Source: Bacteroidota bacterium (GTDB taxonomy: Bacteria > Bacteroidota > Bacteroidia > NS11-12g > UBA955). From it: a stretch of 20,607 nucleotides of DNA. The translations under genes and the position numbers were made by a program. The notes under the pieces were generated by a model, which had not been told where the DNA came from, searched no databases, and was given only the letters and a program-made list of their open reading frames with translations. The first letter of the stretch is position 1. Each line of letters starts with the position of its first letter. Of the stretch, positions 1 to 7,570 are shown one piece after another. The DNA lies in NCBI GenBank assembly GCA_027488495.1, contig JAIYBO010000019.1, positions 1 to 20,607 of the forward strand, given 5' to 3'.

Positions 1-503
1 CGGTTCAAAAATGGTGTGCTGTCTTGAAATGTATACTGATATCCCACCGTGGTGAGTGGCTGCAAAGAAATCGCAGAATTGATGCCATAACGGGTACTCT
101 TCACGCGCTTTTGCTGGGTAACAGCATCCACAATGGCCTTGCGATGGTAGTAATTATAGGTTCTAAACGCCAAATTCATGTATCCCAAACCACCACCCTG
201 AAACGTTTGGGTTTGATCACCGGCCTGAATCTTCGCACCCTTGAAATTTCCACCCACATCAAAAGTAGTGTAATATAAATTTCCCAAAGTAGCCGGGTTG
301 TGCATGGTGTAAGAATACGCCCCCGATCTCGTGTGCAGGTTGCTTCCACACTGAACCTGATTGGTACCCAACCACTCACCTATGCCGAAATTGCTGTAAG
401 GCGAAAACGTGAGATTCTGTCCACCCGCCGATTGCGCTTGAACATTCACCCATCCACCAACGACAATGGCAAGGAGAATCAATTTGATTTTAGTGATTTT
501 CAT
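1..503 (-). CDS. Putative outer-membrane beta-barrel protein, N-terminal part (truncated by window edge)
   Basis: The frame is open from an ATG at 503 to the left edge, giving about 167 residues; the C-terminus lies outside the window. I read a signal peptide (MKITKIKLILLAIVVGG, then a VQAQ cleavage site at about residue 24) followed by a mature start containing SPYSNFGIGEW and later HNPATLGN. This resembles the Bacteroidota outer-membrane proteins that begin with an SPYSRYGIG-like segment and carry an NPA motif. The rest is rich in aromatic residues, glycine and alternating polar/hydrophobic stretches, as expected for a beta-barrel. The start overlaps the end of coaX by 14 bases, so the two genes are almost certainly co-transcribed and translationally coupled; this pairing is common in the phylum. 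Substrate and role cannot be told from this part. Confidence 0.8.
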   Translation of the reverse strand, partial: MKITKIKLILLAIVVGGWVNVQAQSAGGQNLTFSPYSNFGIGEWLGTNQVQCGSNLHTRSGAYSYTMHNPATLGNLYYTTFDVGGNFKGAKIQAGDQTQTFQGGGLGYMNLAFRTYNYYHRKAIVDAVTQQKRVKSTRYGINSAISLQPLTTVGYQYTFQDSTPFLN

Positions 504-1227
504 GGTATAAAAGTGCGTGCATCAAGCCATAATGAATGAGCATGGGCTCCACAAATATCTTTGTTTTCAGTGGCTTCGCCAAAAATCCAGCATCGCCACC
601 CGTGATAAATACGTTACCCGTATCGAATTTTTCGAGGAACAGCCCAATTTGGTGTTCCACCTCCCCCGCAATCCCCTGTTGAACCCCGCACAAAATGCTC
701 TCATTTGTATTGCTTCCCCAATGATTTTCAAAGACTTCGTGACTCACCAAAGGCAATTTACCTGTTTGTTGATGCAAGGCCAAATAACGCATGTGCAATC
801 CAGGCGAAATACCCCCTCCCAAATACTCCCCTTCCGCACTGGCCCAATCATATGTGATGCATGTACCAGCGTCGATCACCAAACAAGCGCCCAAACTTCC
901 AAGGCCCTTTTGGACCATCAACCACCGTGCACCAACAACCCCCGCCAATCGATCCGCACCCAATGTCTCTGGCGTGCCATAGCCCATCTTCACCGGTAAT
1001 TTCATGCTGCTGCTGAATAAGTGCACCGGACACTCGAGCCCAGTTAACCAAGGAATCTCCTTTCGAACCGTACTAAAAATACACGCCTTTAACGATACTC
1101 CCCGCAACGCCTCCTGCGCCAACAGCGAATCTACATCCACAAATTCCCCGTGAAAACGCAATATGCCCCCTTCGCTGAAGAGGGCATATTTAGATGCTGT
1201 ATTGCCAAAATCTATGGTTAGGTACAT
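490..1227 (-). CDS. coaX: Type III pantothenate kinase
   Basis: CoaX phosphorylates pantothenate with ATP, the first step of coenzyme A synthesis, in the cytoplasm. The 245-residue length is normal. It has the ASKHA-fold signatures of the type III family: the phosphate-binding DFGNT at residues 6-10, GADR at 90-93 within a YGTPETLGADRLA segment, DAGT at 119-122 followed by CITYD, and GGGISPG at 137-143. A TGG near residue 210 (VFITGGDAGF) fits the adenosine-side loop. It lies 17 bases downstream of rny and overlaps the next gene (outer-membrane protein) by 14 bases, so it is an internal gene of the coiled-coil/zapA/rny/coaX run. No other pantothenate kinase is visible here. Identification is firm. 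Confidence 0.96.
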   Translation of the reverse strand: MYLTIDFGNTASKYALFSEGGILRFHGEFVDVDSLLAQEALRGVSLKACIFSTVRKEIPWLTGLECPVHLFSSSMKLPVKMGYGTPETLGADRLAGVVGARWLMVQKGLGSLGACLVIDAGTCITYDWASAEGEYLGGGISPGLHMRYLALHQQTGKLPLVSHEVFENHWGSNTNESILCGVQQGIAGEVEHQIGLFLEKFDTGNVFITGGDAGFLAKPLKTKIFVEPMLIHYGLMHALLYHENH

Positions 1228-1244
1228 CGTACCAAAAAATCAAA

Positions 1245-2786
1245 TTATTTAGCGATACCCACAGCGCGCTTCTCGCGAATCACCGTGATTTTTACCTGTC
1301 CTGGATAACGCATCTCCGTCATGATACGGTTCGATAACTCAAATGCCAATGTATCCGCATTCTCATCGTTCGATTTTTCCGCCGCCATGATGATACGCAA
1401 CTCACGACCTGCTTGAATCGCATATGCTTTTTCAACACCAGGATAACTCAATGCCATGGTCTCCATCTCCTTAATACGCTCCACATATTGGTCATCGCCC
1501 CTACGTGCACCCGGCCTAGAACCAGAAATCGCATCACAAGCCTGAATCACCGGACTCAACAATGAAGTCATCTCAATCTCGTCGTGGTGAGCACCAACCG
1601 CATTAATTACCTCTGGATGCTCGCCGTACTTCTCACAAATTTTCATACCCAACAAAGCGTGTGGTGTTTCCTCGTCGTTATCAGGACATTTTCCAATATC
1701 ATGCAACAAGCCCGCGCGTTTCGCCAACTTTACGTTCAAGCCCATCTCCGCAGCCATGGTAGCACACAAACGCGCCACCTCTCGGCTGTGCTTCAACAAA
1801 TTCTGTCCGTATGAACTCCTGAAACGCATTCTACCTACATAGCGAATCAATTCAGGGTGCAAACCAGTAATACCCAAATCTACCACAGTGCGCTCTCCCC
1901 ACTCAACCACTTCTTCTTCCACCTGTTTCTTCACTTTTTCTACCACTTCCTCAATGCGCGCCGGGTGAATCCTACCATCGCGAATCAAACGCTCCAACGA
2001 TACGCGGGCAATCTCCCTGCGAATGGGGTCGTAACAACTCAATACGATGGTTTCTGGGGTGTCATCAATCAAAATTTCCACGCCCGTAGCCGCTTCAAAT
2101 GCCTTGATGTTTCTTCCCTCTCTACCAATAATTCTGCCTTTTACATCGTCGTTCTCCAATGGGAAACTGGTTACTGTATTGTCGATGGCTGTTTCAGCCG
2201 CAGTTCTTTGAATGGTCTGCAAAACAATGCGCTTGGCATCGCGGGTGGCACTCAATTTGGCCTCCTCAATGATGTTCTTCGCCAATGTCAACCCCTCAGT
2301 GTGCGATTGAACCTTGATGTTTTCCAACATCTGGGTTTTCGCGTCAGCTGCCGATAAACCGGCCACTTTTTCCAATTGCAACAACTGCTGCTCACGCAAC
2401 TGCTGAACTTCTCTTTCCTTCAGTTTGTAAGCCTCAATTTGTGCGTCTAAACGCTCTTTGGCCTTCGCTGCTTCGTCTTCTTTCGACTTACTTGCACGGA
2501 TTTTATCGTCTAACGATTGCTCCTTTTGCTTGATTCGGTTTTCGCTATTCACCAATTCGCTGTTCCTGCGGTTGGTTTCCTTCTCATACTCCGAACGCAA
2601 TTGCATGTACTTCTCTTTGGCTTCCAAGATGCGATCCTTCTTCAAGTTCTCACCCTGCATTTTAGCCTCTTCAATGACGCTCTGTTTGTCTTTTTCTAGC
2701 TGTGTTTTGCGCATCGCAACAAACACAACATATCCAAGGGCCAACCCTACAATGAGTCCGGCGAGGATAAATACGATGTTTTCCAT
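1245..2786 (-). CDS. rny: Ribonuclease Y
   Basis: RNase Y is a membrane-anchored endoribonuclease that starts decay and processing of many mRNAs. The 513 residues show the full family order: a single N-terminal membrane helix (about 4-24), a long charged coiled coil (about 30-200), a KH RNA-binding domain with the GREG loop at 221-224 (VKGRIIGREGRNIKAFEAA region), and an HD phosphohydrolase domain. The metal ligands are visible as H333, the H362-D363 pair in LLHDIGK, the HHDE at 400-403 and D418. The length matches the family and nothing is missing. It starts 64 bases after zapA on the same strand; an AAAGGA sequence about 10 bases before the ATG can serve as ribosome-binding site. The zapA-rny order is a usual Bacteroidota neighbourhood. 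Confidence 0.97.
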   Translation of the reverse strand: MENIVFILAGLIVGLALGYVVFVAMRKTQLEKDKQSVIEEAKMQGENLKKDRILEAKEKYMQLRSEYEKETNRRNSELVNSENRIKQKEQSLDDKIRASKSKEDEAAKAKERLDAQIEAYKLKEREVQQLREQQLLQLEKVAGLSAADAKTQMLENIKVQSHTEGLTLAKNIIEEAKLSATRDAKRIVLQTIQRTAAETAIDNTVTSFPLENDDVKGRIIGREGRNIKAFEAATGVEILIDDTPETIVLSCYDPIRREIARVSLERLIRDGRIHPARIEEVVEKVKKQVEEEVVEWGERTVVDLGITGLHPELIRYVGRMRFRSSYGQNLLKHSREVARLCATMAAEMGLNVKLAKRAGLLHDIGKCPDNDEETPHALLGMKICEKYGEHPEVINAVGAHHDEIEMTSLLSPVIQACDAISGSRPGARRGDDQYVERIKEMETMALSYPGVEKAYAIQAGRELRIIMAAEKSNDENADTLAFELSNRIMTEMRYPGQVKITVIREKRAVGIAK

Positions 2787-2850
2787 TTTTGTGCTATTCC
2801 TTTATTTGTTTTGGGATAGACACAGAGATTTAACAAGTCAAACAACAATT

Positions 2851-3135
2851 TTATGTATACAACAGGCCCTCGATGGCAGTAAGCTCCTGCTCTAGGAGTT
2901 CGTCTTGGCTCCGATGTGACTTGCTATGGCGAACCACTTCACCAGCCAAATCCAATGCGGCCCACGACAGGCGATCTATGGGTTCTTGCGCTTGGAAACT
3001 TTTGAAAGCGCCAATGCGTTGATTGAGTACCTGTGCCGACAAACGAACATCTTCCTCATCCTTCACCGCCACACGCAAACGCATTGTGCGATTGTCGATG
3101 TTCACGTTGATGAGTATGCTGTCGTTGGGTTGCAC
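2851..3135 (-). CDS. zapA: Cell division protein ZapA
   Basis: ZapA binds FtsZ and promotes bundling of protofilaments in the Z-ring. The 94-residue product has the expected layout: a short beta-rich head (ILINVNIDNRTMRLRVAVKDEE) and then helices containing VLNQRIGAF and the characteristic DRLSWAALDLAGEVV segment at about residues 54-68, with a charged C-terminal helix. The start is a GTG at 3135: no ATG exists between it and the in-frame upstream TAA, and the second residue onwards (QPNDSILINV) fits the family start. It follows the coiled-coil gene by only 10 bases and precedes rny by 64 bases. Together with the coiled-coil gene it may form a division module. Confidence 0.9.
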   Translation of the reverse strand: MQPNDSILINVNIDNRTMRLRVAVKDEEDVRLSAQVLNQRIGAFKSFQAQEPIDRLSWAALDLAGEVVRHSKSHRSQDELLEQELTAIEGLLYT

Positions 3136-3145
3136 GCAAAAATTA

Positions 3146-3439
3146 TTATTCGTTTAGTAAATCTATGCACCTATCGATGTCTCTCACCAATTCGTTGATC
3201 TTGATTTTTATATCATGAACGTCCGAACCAGTAATTGACATTTCTTTTGCAAGTTTAATCAATTTATTCTCTTCTTTTAATTCCAGCAGGGCATTTTTTT
3301 GCAATGCGATGGTTTTCTTTAGCTCATCCAACTCCGCCACCAACGCCAAATTATCCTCTTTCAACTGCCGATTTTCTTGCACCACTTCCTCCACCCTTCC
3401 GCGGATTCGTGTCAATCGCTGATGAAAATTAGTGCCCAT
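3146..3439 (-). CDS. Small coiled-coil protein, possible ZapA partner
   Basis: The 97-residue product (start MGTNFHQRLTRIRG) is almost wholly helical. Residues about 10-65 form a heptad-rich coiled coil with many E/L/K residues, and the C-terminal third (IKIKINELVRDIDRCIDLLNE) forms a second short amphipathic helix. I do not recognise a named family, but a small coiled-coil gene directly upstream of zapA is a common arrangement in Bacteroidota. Its size and position are reminiscent of ZapB or FtsB-type division proteins; that is inference from context only. The frame stays open upstream to a TTG at 3481, but I choose the ATG at 3439 because a TATCTTTG promoter box ends 4 bases before it, which places the longer start upstream of transcription. 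The gene ends 10 bases before zapA. Confidence 0.8.
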   Translation of the reverse strand: MGTNFHQRLTRIRGRVEEVVQENRQLKEDNLALVAELDELKKTIALQKNALLELKEENKLIKLAKEMSITGSDVHDIKIKINELVRDIDRCIDLLNE

Positions 3440-3443
3440 ACCA

Positions 3444-3451
3444 CAAAGATA
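3444..3451 (-). promoter_or_regulatory. -7 promoter box (TATCTTTG) for the coiled-coil/zapA/rny/coaX operon
   Basis: The minus strand reads TATCTTTG, an exact match to the Bacteroidota -7 consensus TAnnTTTG. It ends 4 bases before the ATG at 3439, which would put the transcription start at or within a base or two of the start codon. No TTTG lies at the usual 17-23 base distance (the nearest is 27 bases upstream), so the -33 element is weak or absent. Confidence 0.55.
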
Positions 3452-3504
3452 CAAGAAATTTCTACGCCATTCCGATCGCAAACTTACTGTCAGCTCAAAT
3501 GGGA

Positions 3505-5370
3505 TTAACCCGCCGCCACCTCAACCAACACCTGCGCCGCCACATCCATCATCCCCATTCCCACATAATCGCCCTTGTTTCTACCCCGCACAGCCATCAC
3601 CAACATCAACACCCACAAAATCGCCAATACCCCAACATCGCCCAGCCCCTGATAAATCGTTTTGATATCATTCGGTACGATGCGCTGAACCAACGCACAC
3701 TGCGTGCCAACACCCACCACAAATCCACCGTCTTTCGCCTCGATATCGCCCAGTGGCGCCTCACACCTACCTGCCCTTCCTTGATACCACACCGATTCAA
3801 TCACAGATTCCCCCTGCGGATTGATGAACCCAGAAATGCCCGTGTTCGCTGCCCTTCCAACCCACTTTCGCTGTTCGATAGCCCGCAACTTCGCATACGA
3901 AAAATGCTGTTTGTGTCCCGCCGTATTCCGCCACCATGCATCGTTTGTTACCACCGCCAACCACTGCGCACCATCGCCCACATAATCACTCACATAATCG
4001 CCATAAATGCTTTCGTAACAAATCACCGGCCCCACCTTCACCCCATCGCCCAAAGCCATCGCCCTATCGCTCTTACCCAATGTGCCCGATGCCGAGTTTT
4101 CGTCTAACGATATCGCTAGCGACTCCAAAAATGGCAGCGTGCTCACAAACGGCAACTGCTCCGTGCCAGGAACCAACTTCGATTTGTGATAATATGAAAG
4201 CGTATCGCCCAACCACAACGCCGAATTGTGCAACGTATACCAATAATTGGGGTCGTTACTCTGTCGGGCCGCAGCCACTGTCCTCACCGATTTATCAGGC
4301 ATCACCACTTGCGGACGCCCTTTTCCCTGCCAAGGATACCAATGCACCATATTCACGCCCATCAAATAATCCACACCCAAAGTATCACGATCGCGCATAC
4401 CCTTCAAAAATGCCACCTGCTGGTCTGATGCCATAAAATCTACATTGATGCTACTCACCAAGGAAGTCTCTGGCCACAATACACAATTCAATGGCAAACT
4501 CCCCCTCTGCGTCGAACGCAACGCCTCTTGCGCCTCATCCGTAGTGGCCTGCATCTCCCGAACCATTTGCATCGGATCCAACACAAATTTCTCCTCATAA
4601 GTGTCGTAATTAGGCTGAATCGACGCCACCCAATATCCCTTACCCGCAGCATGCCTCGTTGCCGCTCGATGACCCAGCCACACCGATATCAAACCCATCA
4701 CAACCACCAATATAACTGCCGTAAACAAAGGCTTCGCTGTAGCCCGTTTCCAAAAAGGTATCGCCGATGCGTCACTGTTGCTTCGCCCCAATAAAATCGC
4801 CCTGAAAACCAACACGTTCACGCCCAAAATCAATGCCGATCCACCCAATGTGCCCGTAATTTCATACCACTGCACATACCACGTCATCCCACTGAATGCA
4901 TTCCCTAAACAGAGCCATGGCCACGACAAATCCCAACGGTGATGGGCAAACTCGTACAACAACCAAACAGCGATAAAAACCACATCAAACCGCCATCGCA
5001 ACTGCCACGATTTGGGTGCCCGTTTACACCACATCCGCCAAAGGCCAAAAGGCAAATACATGAAAAAGGAATTCATCAGCAGCATGGCAATCGCCCCAAC
5101 ATCCGATGCGAACCAAACCCACCATGTGGTAGCTATGTTCCAGAGCAATATCGCCAAAAACAACTTACCAAAATAAGCCCAGCCCCGTTCAAACATGCCC
5201 CGATGAGCCAGCAACAAAAACGGCACAAACGCCACAAAAACCAAGGGCGTAAACGGCATCGGCTCCCAAGCCAAACCAAATAAAATTGCGGGTAATACAA
5301 CCAACAACCCAGTGGGGATTCTCATCTTTATGATGCGATAAACGATGCCCATTTTGTCATTATTTGTCAT
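3505..5370 (-). CDS. lnt: Apolipoprotein N-acyltransferase
   Basis: Lnt transfers an acyl chain from phospholipid to the N-terminal cysteine of lipoproteins, the last step of lipoprotein maturation in the inner membrane. The first ~235 of 621 residues hold several membrane helices (e.g. 20-37, 41-55, 70-85, 90-110, 130-145, 175-195, 215-232). The periplasmic nitrilase-like domain follows, with the catalytic triad: E301 in LWPETS, K396 in YYHKSKLVP and C451 in GPVICYES, plus the TNDAWW segment at 475-480. A last membrane helix (about 578-594) is followed by a ~27-residue tail. The protein is longer than the E. coli enzyme (about 510 residues). The ATG at 5370 is preferred over the in-frame ATG at 5352 because GGAG sits 6 bases before it. 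It follows rsmI by 64 bases. Confidence 0.94.
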   Translation of the reverse strand: MTNNDKMGIVYRIIKMRIPTGLLVVLPAILFGLAWEPMPFTPLVFVAFVPFLLLAHRGMFERGWAYFGKLFLAILLWNIATTWWVWFASDVGAIAMLLMNSFFMYLPFGLWRMWCKRAPKSWQLRWRFDVVFIAVWLLYEFAHHRWDLSWPWLCLGNAFSGMTWYVQWYEITGTLGGSALILGVNVLVFRAILLGRSNSDASAIPFWKRATAKPLFTAVILVVVMGLISVWLGHRAATRHAAGKGYWVASIQPNYDTYEEKFVLDPMQMVREMQATTDEAQEALRSTQRGSLPLNCVLWPETSLVSSINVDFMASDQQVAFLKGMRDRDTLGVDYLMGVNMVHWYPWQGKGRPQVVMPDKSVRTVAAARQSNDPNYWYTLHNSALWLGDTLSYYHKSKLVPGTEQLPFVSTLPFLESLAISLDENSASGTLGKSDRAMALGDGVKVGPVICYESIYGDYVSDYVGDGAQWLAVVTNDAWWRNTAGHKQHFSYAKLRAIEQRKWVGRAANTGISGFINPQGESVIESVWYQGRAGRCEAPLGDIEAKDGGFVVGVGTQCALVQRIVPNDIKTIYQGLGDVGVLAILWVLMLVMAVRGRNKGDYVGMGMMDVAAQVLVEVAAG

Positions 5371-5376
5371 GCTGCG

Positions 5377-5380
5377 CTCC
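5377..5380 (-). promoter_or_regulatory. Ribosome-binding site of lnt
   Basis: The minus strand reads GGAG followed by 6 bases (CGCAGC) and the ATG at 5370. It decides the lnt start in favour of the first of two nearby in-frame ATG codons. Recognisable Shine-Dalgarno sequences are uncommon in this window, so its presence is informative. Confidence 0.5.
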
Positions 5381-5434
5381 GAATATTTCTGTTTAAATCA
5401 ATAATTTATTGTTGTTCCGCAAAGAACCAAATCC

Positions 5435-6154
5435 TCAATTTTCGTCGTCCTCGTTGGTGTGAATATCGCCCAATTTCGCATCACAACCTTCCAATACCAC
5501 CACAAATTCTCCCTTGGGTGGATGCTGTTTGAAATGCAACAAAACCTCGGCAATTGTAGCAGTAACCGTTTGCTCAAACTTCTTGCTAATCTCCCTCGAT
5601 ACACTCACCCTTCTGCCCGGCAAACAAGCCTCATTCAATTGCTCCAAGGTCTTTAAAATCTTGTGCGGACTTTCGTAAAATGCCGTTGTATCTGGGTTCG
5701 CTGCCAAAGCCAAAATTCTTGTCTGTCTGCCCTTTTTCTGTGGTAAAAAGCCTTCGAAACGAAACTGATGCAAAGCAAAACCACTTTTCACCAATGCCGG
5801 CACAAACGCCGTGGCACCTGGCAAAACTTCAATGTCTATTCCCTGTTCGCTACAAGCCCTTGCCAACAAAAATCCAGGGTCTGAAATACCTGGCGTACCC
5901 GCATCACTCACCTGAGCAATACTCAATCCAGACTTCAACTCATCAATCACAAACTTCAATTTTCCATGCTCATTGTGCATGTGAAAACTCTCCAAACGCG
6001 TATCGATTTGATAATGATTCAACAAAACCCGGGTGGTTCTTGTGTCCTCCGCCAATATTTTGGATACGGAATTCAAAACCTCCACCGCGCGGTATGTCAT
6101 GTCGCCCAAATTCCCAATGGGCGTCGGTACCAAATACAATTTCCCTGCCGTCAT
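5435..6154 (-). CDS. rsmI: 16S rRNA (cytidine(1402)-2'-O)-methyltransferase
   Basis: RsmI methylates the 2'-OH of C1402 in 16S rRNA using S-adenosylmethionine, tuning decoding in the ribosomal P site. The 239 residues carry the tetrapyrrole-methylase-fold signatures of this family: VPTPIGNLGD at 9-18, AEDTRTT at 35-41, the cofactor-binding SDAGTPGISDPG at 83-94, PGATAFVPALVKSG at 112-125, FEGFLP at 133-138, YESPHKI at 160-166 and SREISKKFE at 186-194. It is slightly shorter than the E. coli protein (about 286) because it lacks a long C-terminal extension, as is usual in Bacteroidota. It has its own promoter with a box 4 bases before the ATG. lnt follows 64 bases downstream on the same strand. 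Confidence 0.96.
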   Translation of the reverse strand: MTAGKLYLVPTPIGNLGDMTYRAVEVLNSVSKILAEDTRTTRVLLNHYQIDTRLESFHMHNEHGKLKFVIDELKSGLSIAQVSDAGTPGISDPGFLLARACSEQGIDIEVLPGATAFVPALVKSGFALHQFRFEGFLPQKKGRQTRILALAANPDTTAFYESPHKILKTLEQLNEACLPGRRVSVSREISKKFEQTVTATIAEVLLHFKQHPPKGEFVVVLEGCDAKLGDIHTNEDDEN

Positions 6155-6158
6155 TAAG

Positions 6159-6188
6159 CAAAGATAGGTTTACGAAATCAATCGCAAA
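6159..6188 (-). promoter_or_regulatory. Promoter of rsmI (TTTG-N18-TATCTTTG)
   Basis: On the minus strand a TTTG (-33 element, 6185-6188) and TATCTTTG (-7 element, 6159-6166) are separated by 18 bases, a complete match to the Bacteroidota housekeeping promoter (TTTG, 17-23 bases, TAnnTTTG). The -7 box ends only 4 bases (CTTA) before the rsmI ATG, so the transcript would be leaderless or nearly so. This is the best promoter match in the window. Confidence 0.7.
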
Positions 6189-6221
6189 CCCATCCTTTTT
6201 CGTTTAACAATTTTACAATCG

Positions 6222-7205
6222 TCAATCTACATTCAAACCAAGCACCTTTTTCTTGGCCATATATTCCAATCGAAAGTACTTATTCCGTGGCCCCGCTCCG
6301 GTTACACTGAGCAAAGTGCCATTGTTCTTGCATGTCTCCAACCAACTGCTCGATGTATTCACCCAATGTTCACAATCGCTAATCAACACACCGTTTTTTT
6401 GAGAGTTTACAAAAGCAATATTATCTCTTATCGTTTTGATAATAAATGTGTTATCCGCACTTACCAACGGGGAAAAATACAAGTGATAATCAGCTCCAAC
6501 CACATGGGGTAAATAAGGATGGAGTTTTTTGCCGCGCTCGGCTTGTGCCACAATGTGATCCACCAAAAAATCGTACTCGTCCATAACCGCCCGAAATTCA
6601 TTCTCATTGGCAAATAAGCCGCACTCTCTATAATGATGTATTTGATATAAGGTAGAAAACAGGGTCTCGGGACACCAAATTTCCTCGCTCGCCACTTGCA
6701 GATAATTGTCGCTCAATTTTTCAAAATTCCGTTCCAATGGCATCAGCGAGGCACGAAAGGGTTGGGTTCGCAATGACATATCATTCAAAAAATCACGCTG
6801 CCACACAAAAGCTTTGAAAGCCGCCAAGGCCGGAAACCAGAATCGATAAAACAACGGTATTTCCTGTGCGCCATATGTGATCATGCTGTTTGGGCGTTCG
6901 ATGGCCTTTTCCAAATATCCATTGATATCGCCATAGTAATCGTGTGTGGTATATTGCTTATTGATTAAGCGAAATTCACCTTGGAACCAATTTTTACCCA
7001 AGTGAATCATTGTATTCAAATCAATTTCAAATTCCTTCGCCAATTTCATCAATTCATCGGCACGAAACGATTCCGGATTTCTAATTCTTCTGTACGCTGC
7101 ATCTTGTGAAATACACAATACGTCGGCAACGATTGTGGCTGTTTTCATACCCTTTTGTTTGGTCTTCTGATGTAATAATTGAGTAAATGTTTGAATCATA
7201 CGCAT
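6222..7205 (-). CDS. Helix-turn-helix regulator of a Bacteroidota-specific family
   Basis: The 327-residue product starts with a Cro/C1-like helix-turn-helix at about residues 22-68: a TIVADVLCISQDAAYRRIRN recognition region followed by ADELMKLAKEFEIDLNTMI. The remainder (about 75-327) is a mostly helical domain with IPLFYRFWFPALAAFKAF at 116-133. The AYRRIR plus IPLF/FPxLAAFK pattern marks a family of HTH proteins I know from many Bacteroidota genomes, often in several paralogues, without an assigned function. Binding to DNA is inferred from the HTH; the C-terminal domain could sense a ligand or partner. ATG codons at 7205 and 7199 are both possible starts. The gene is divergent from the secreted hydrolase at 7571 and is the obvious candidate to regulate it. 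No exact TAnnTTTG box is found upstream. Confidence 0.85.
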   Translation of the reverse strand: MRMIQTFTQLLHQKTKQKGMKTATIVADVLCISQDAAYRRIRNPESFRADELMKLAKEFEIDLNTMIHLGKNWFQGEFRLINKQYTTHDYYGDINGYLEKAIERPNSMITYGAQEIPLFYRFWFPALAAFKAFVWQRDFLNDMSLRTQPFRASLMPLERNFEKLSDNYLQVASEEIWCPETLFSTLYQIHHYRECGLFANENEFRAVMDEYDFLVDHIVAQAERGKKLHPYLPHVVGADYHLYFSPLVSADNTFIIKTIRDNIAFVNSQKNGVLISDCEHWVNTSSSWLETCKNNGTLLSVTGAGPRNKYFRLEYMAKKKVLGLNVD

Positions 7206-7570
7206 AACTGTTTTTCTTAAGGTTTTGCACTAACACAACTTTTTAGACCTTGTCACCCAAAGAATTTGCGAAAAATGCAAAAAATATTTTTTAGGGGGAC
7301 GCAGTTTGGCGATAAACGACGAGCATGAACAGGGTCTCAAAATCAACTTTGTATGGCAGTTTTAACGATATGAAATATGGAAAACAACATGTACAAACAA
7401 CATCACAGGTTCAACAGAATGCCTTTGAGCCCATCGGCTTTGCCATTCGAAACACCAACAATGTCAACATCCAAATTCAACGAGATCTCCCGACACAGTC
7501 TGTGGCGCATCTCCATTTATGAAACCAACCTAGGATTTGTATTCCCAGCTAATCATTGGAGGGCATTTGC
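7206..7570. promoter_or_regulatory. Divergent intergenic region between HTH regulator and secreted hydrolase
   Basis: This 365-base stretch holds no convincing gene. It must contain the promoters of both flanking genes, yet I find no exact TAnnTTTG box facing either. The closest are TATTTTTTG on the minus strand (about 7281-7289) and TAGGATTTG on the plus strand (7531-7539), each with one extra base. A perfect 14-bp palindrome of six A, TA, six T lies at 7279-7292 and is followed by a GGGGG run. Two short overlapping frames (7325-7522 and 7377-7574, plus strand) are open; the second ends by ATGA overlap with the hydrolase start. Neither resembles a protein I know. Confidence 0.5.
7558..7563 (+). 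promoter_or_regulatory. Strong ribosome-binding site of the secreted hydrolase
   Basis: GGAGGG lies 7 bases before the ATG at 7571. It fixes the start at MKKLLLTL, the beginning of a signal peptide, rather than at the in-frame TTG at 7556. A near-perfect Shine-Dalgarno is unusual here: several neighbouring genes have almost no leader. Confidence 0.7.

Noticed and set aside
2787..2850. Space for a 6S RNA between zapA and rny
   Set aside because: The gap is only 64 bases, too small for 6S RNA, and shows no hairpin with a large open bubble.
3499..4107. Long plus-strand frame opposite lnt
   Set aside because: It is the antisense of a firmly identified gene with intact catalytic residues. Its product is dominated by H, P, T and S, a usual sign of an antisense shadow.
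7325..7522. 65-codon plus-strand frame (MNRVSKSTLYGSF ...) in the intergenic region
   Set aside because: It overlaps another short frame, has no recognisable family, no clear ribosome-binding site and no coupling to the next gene; most likely chance.
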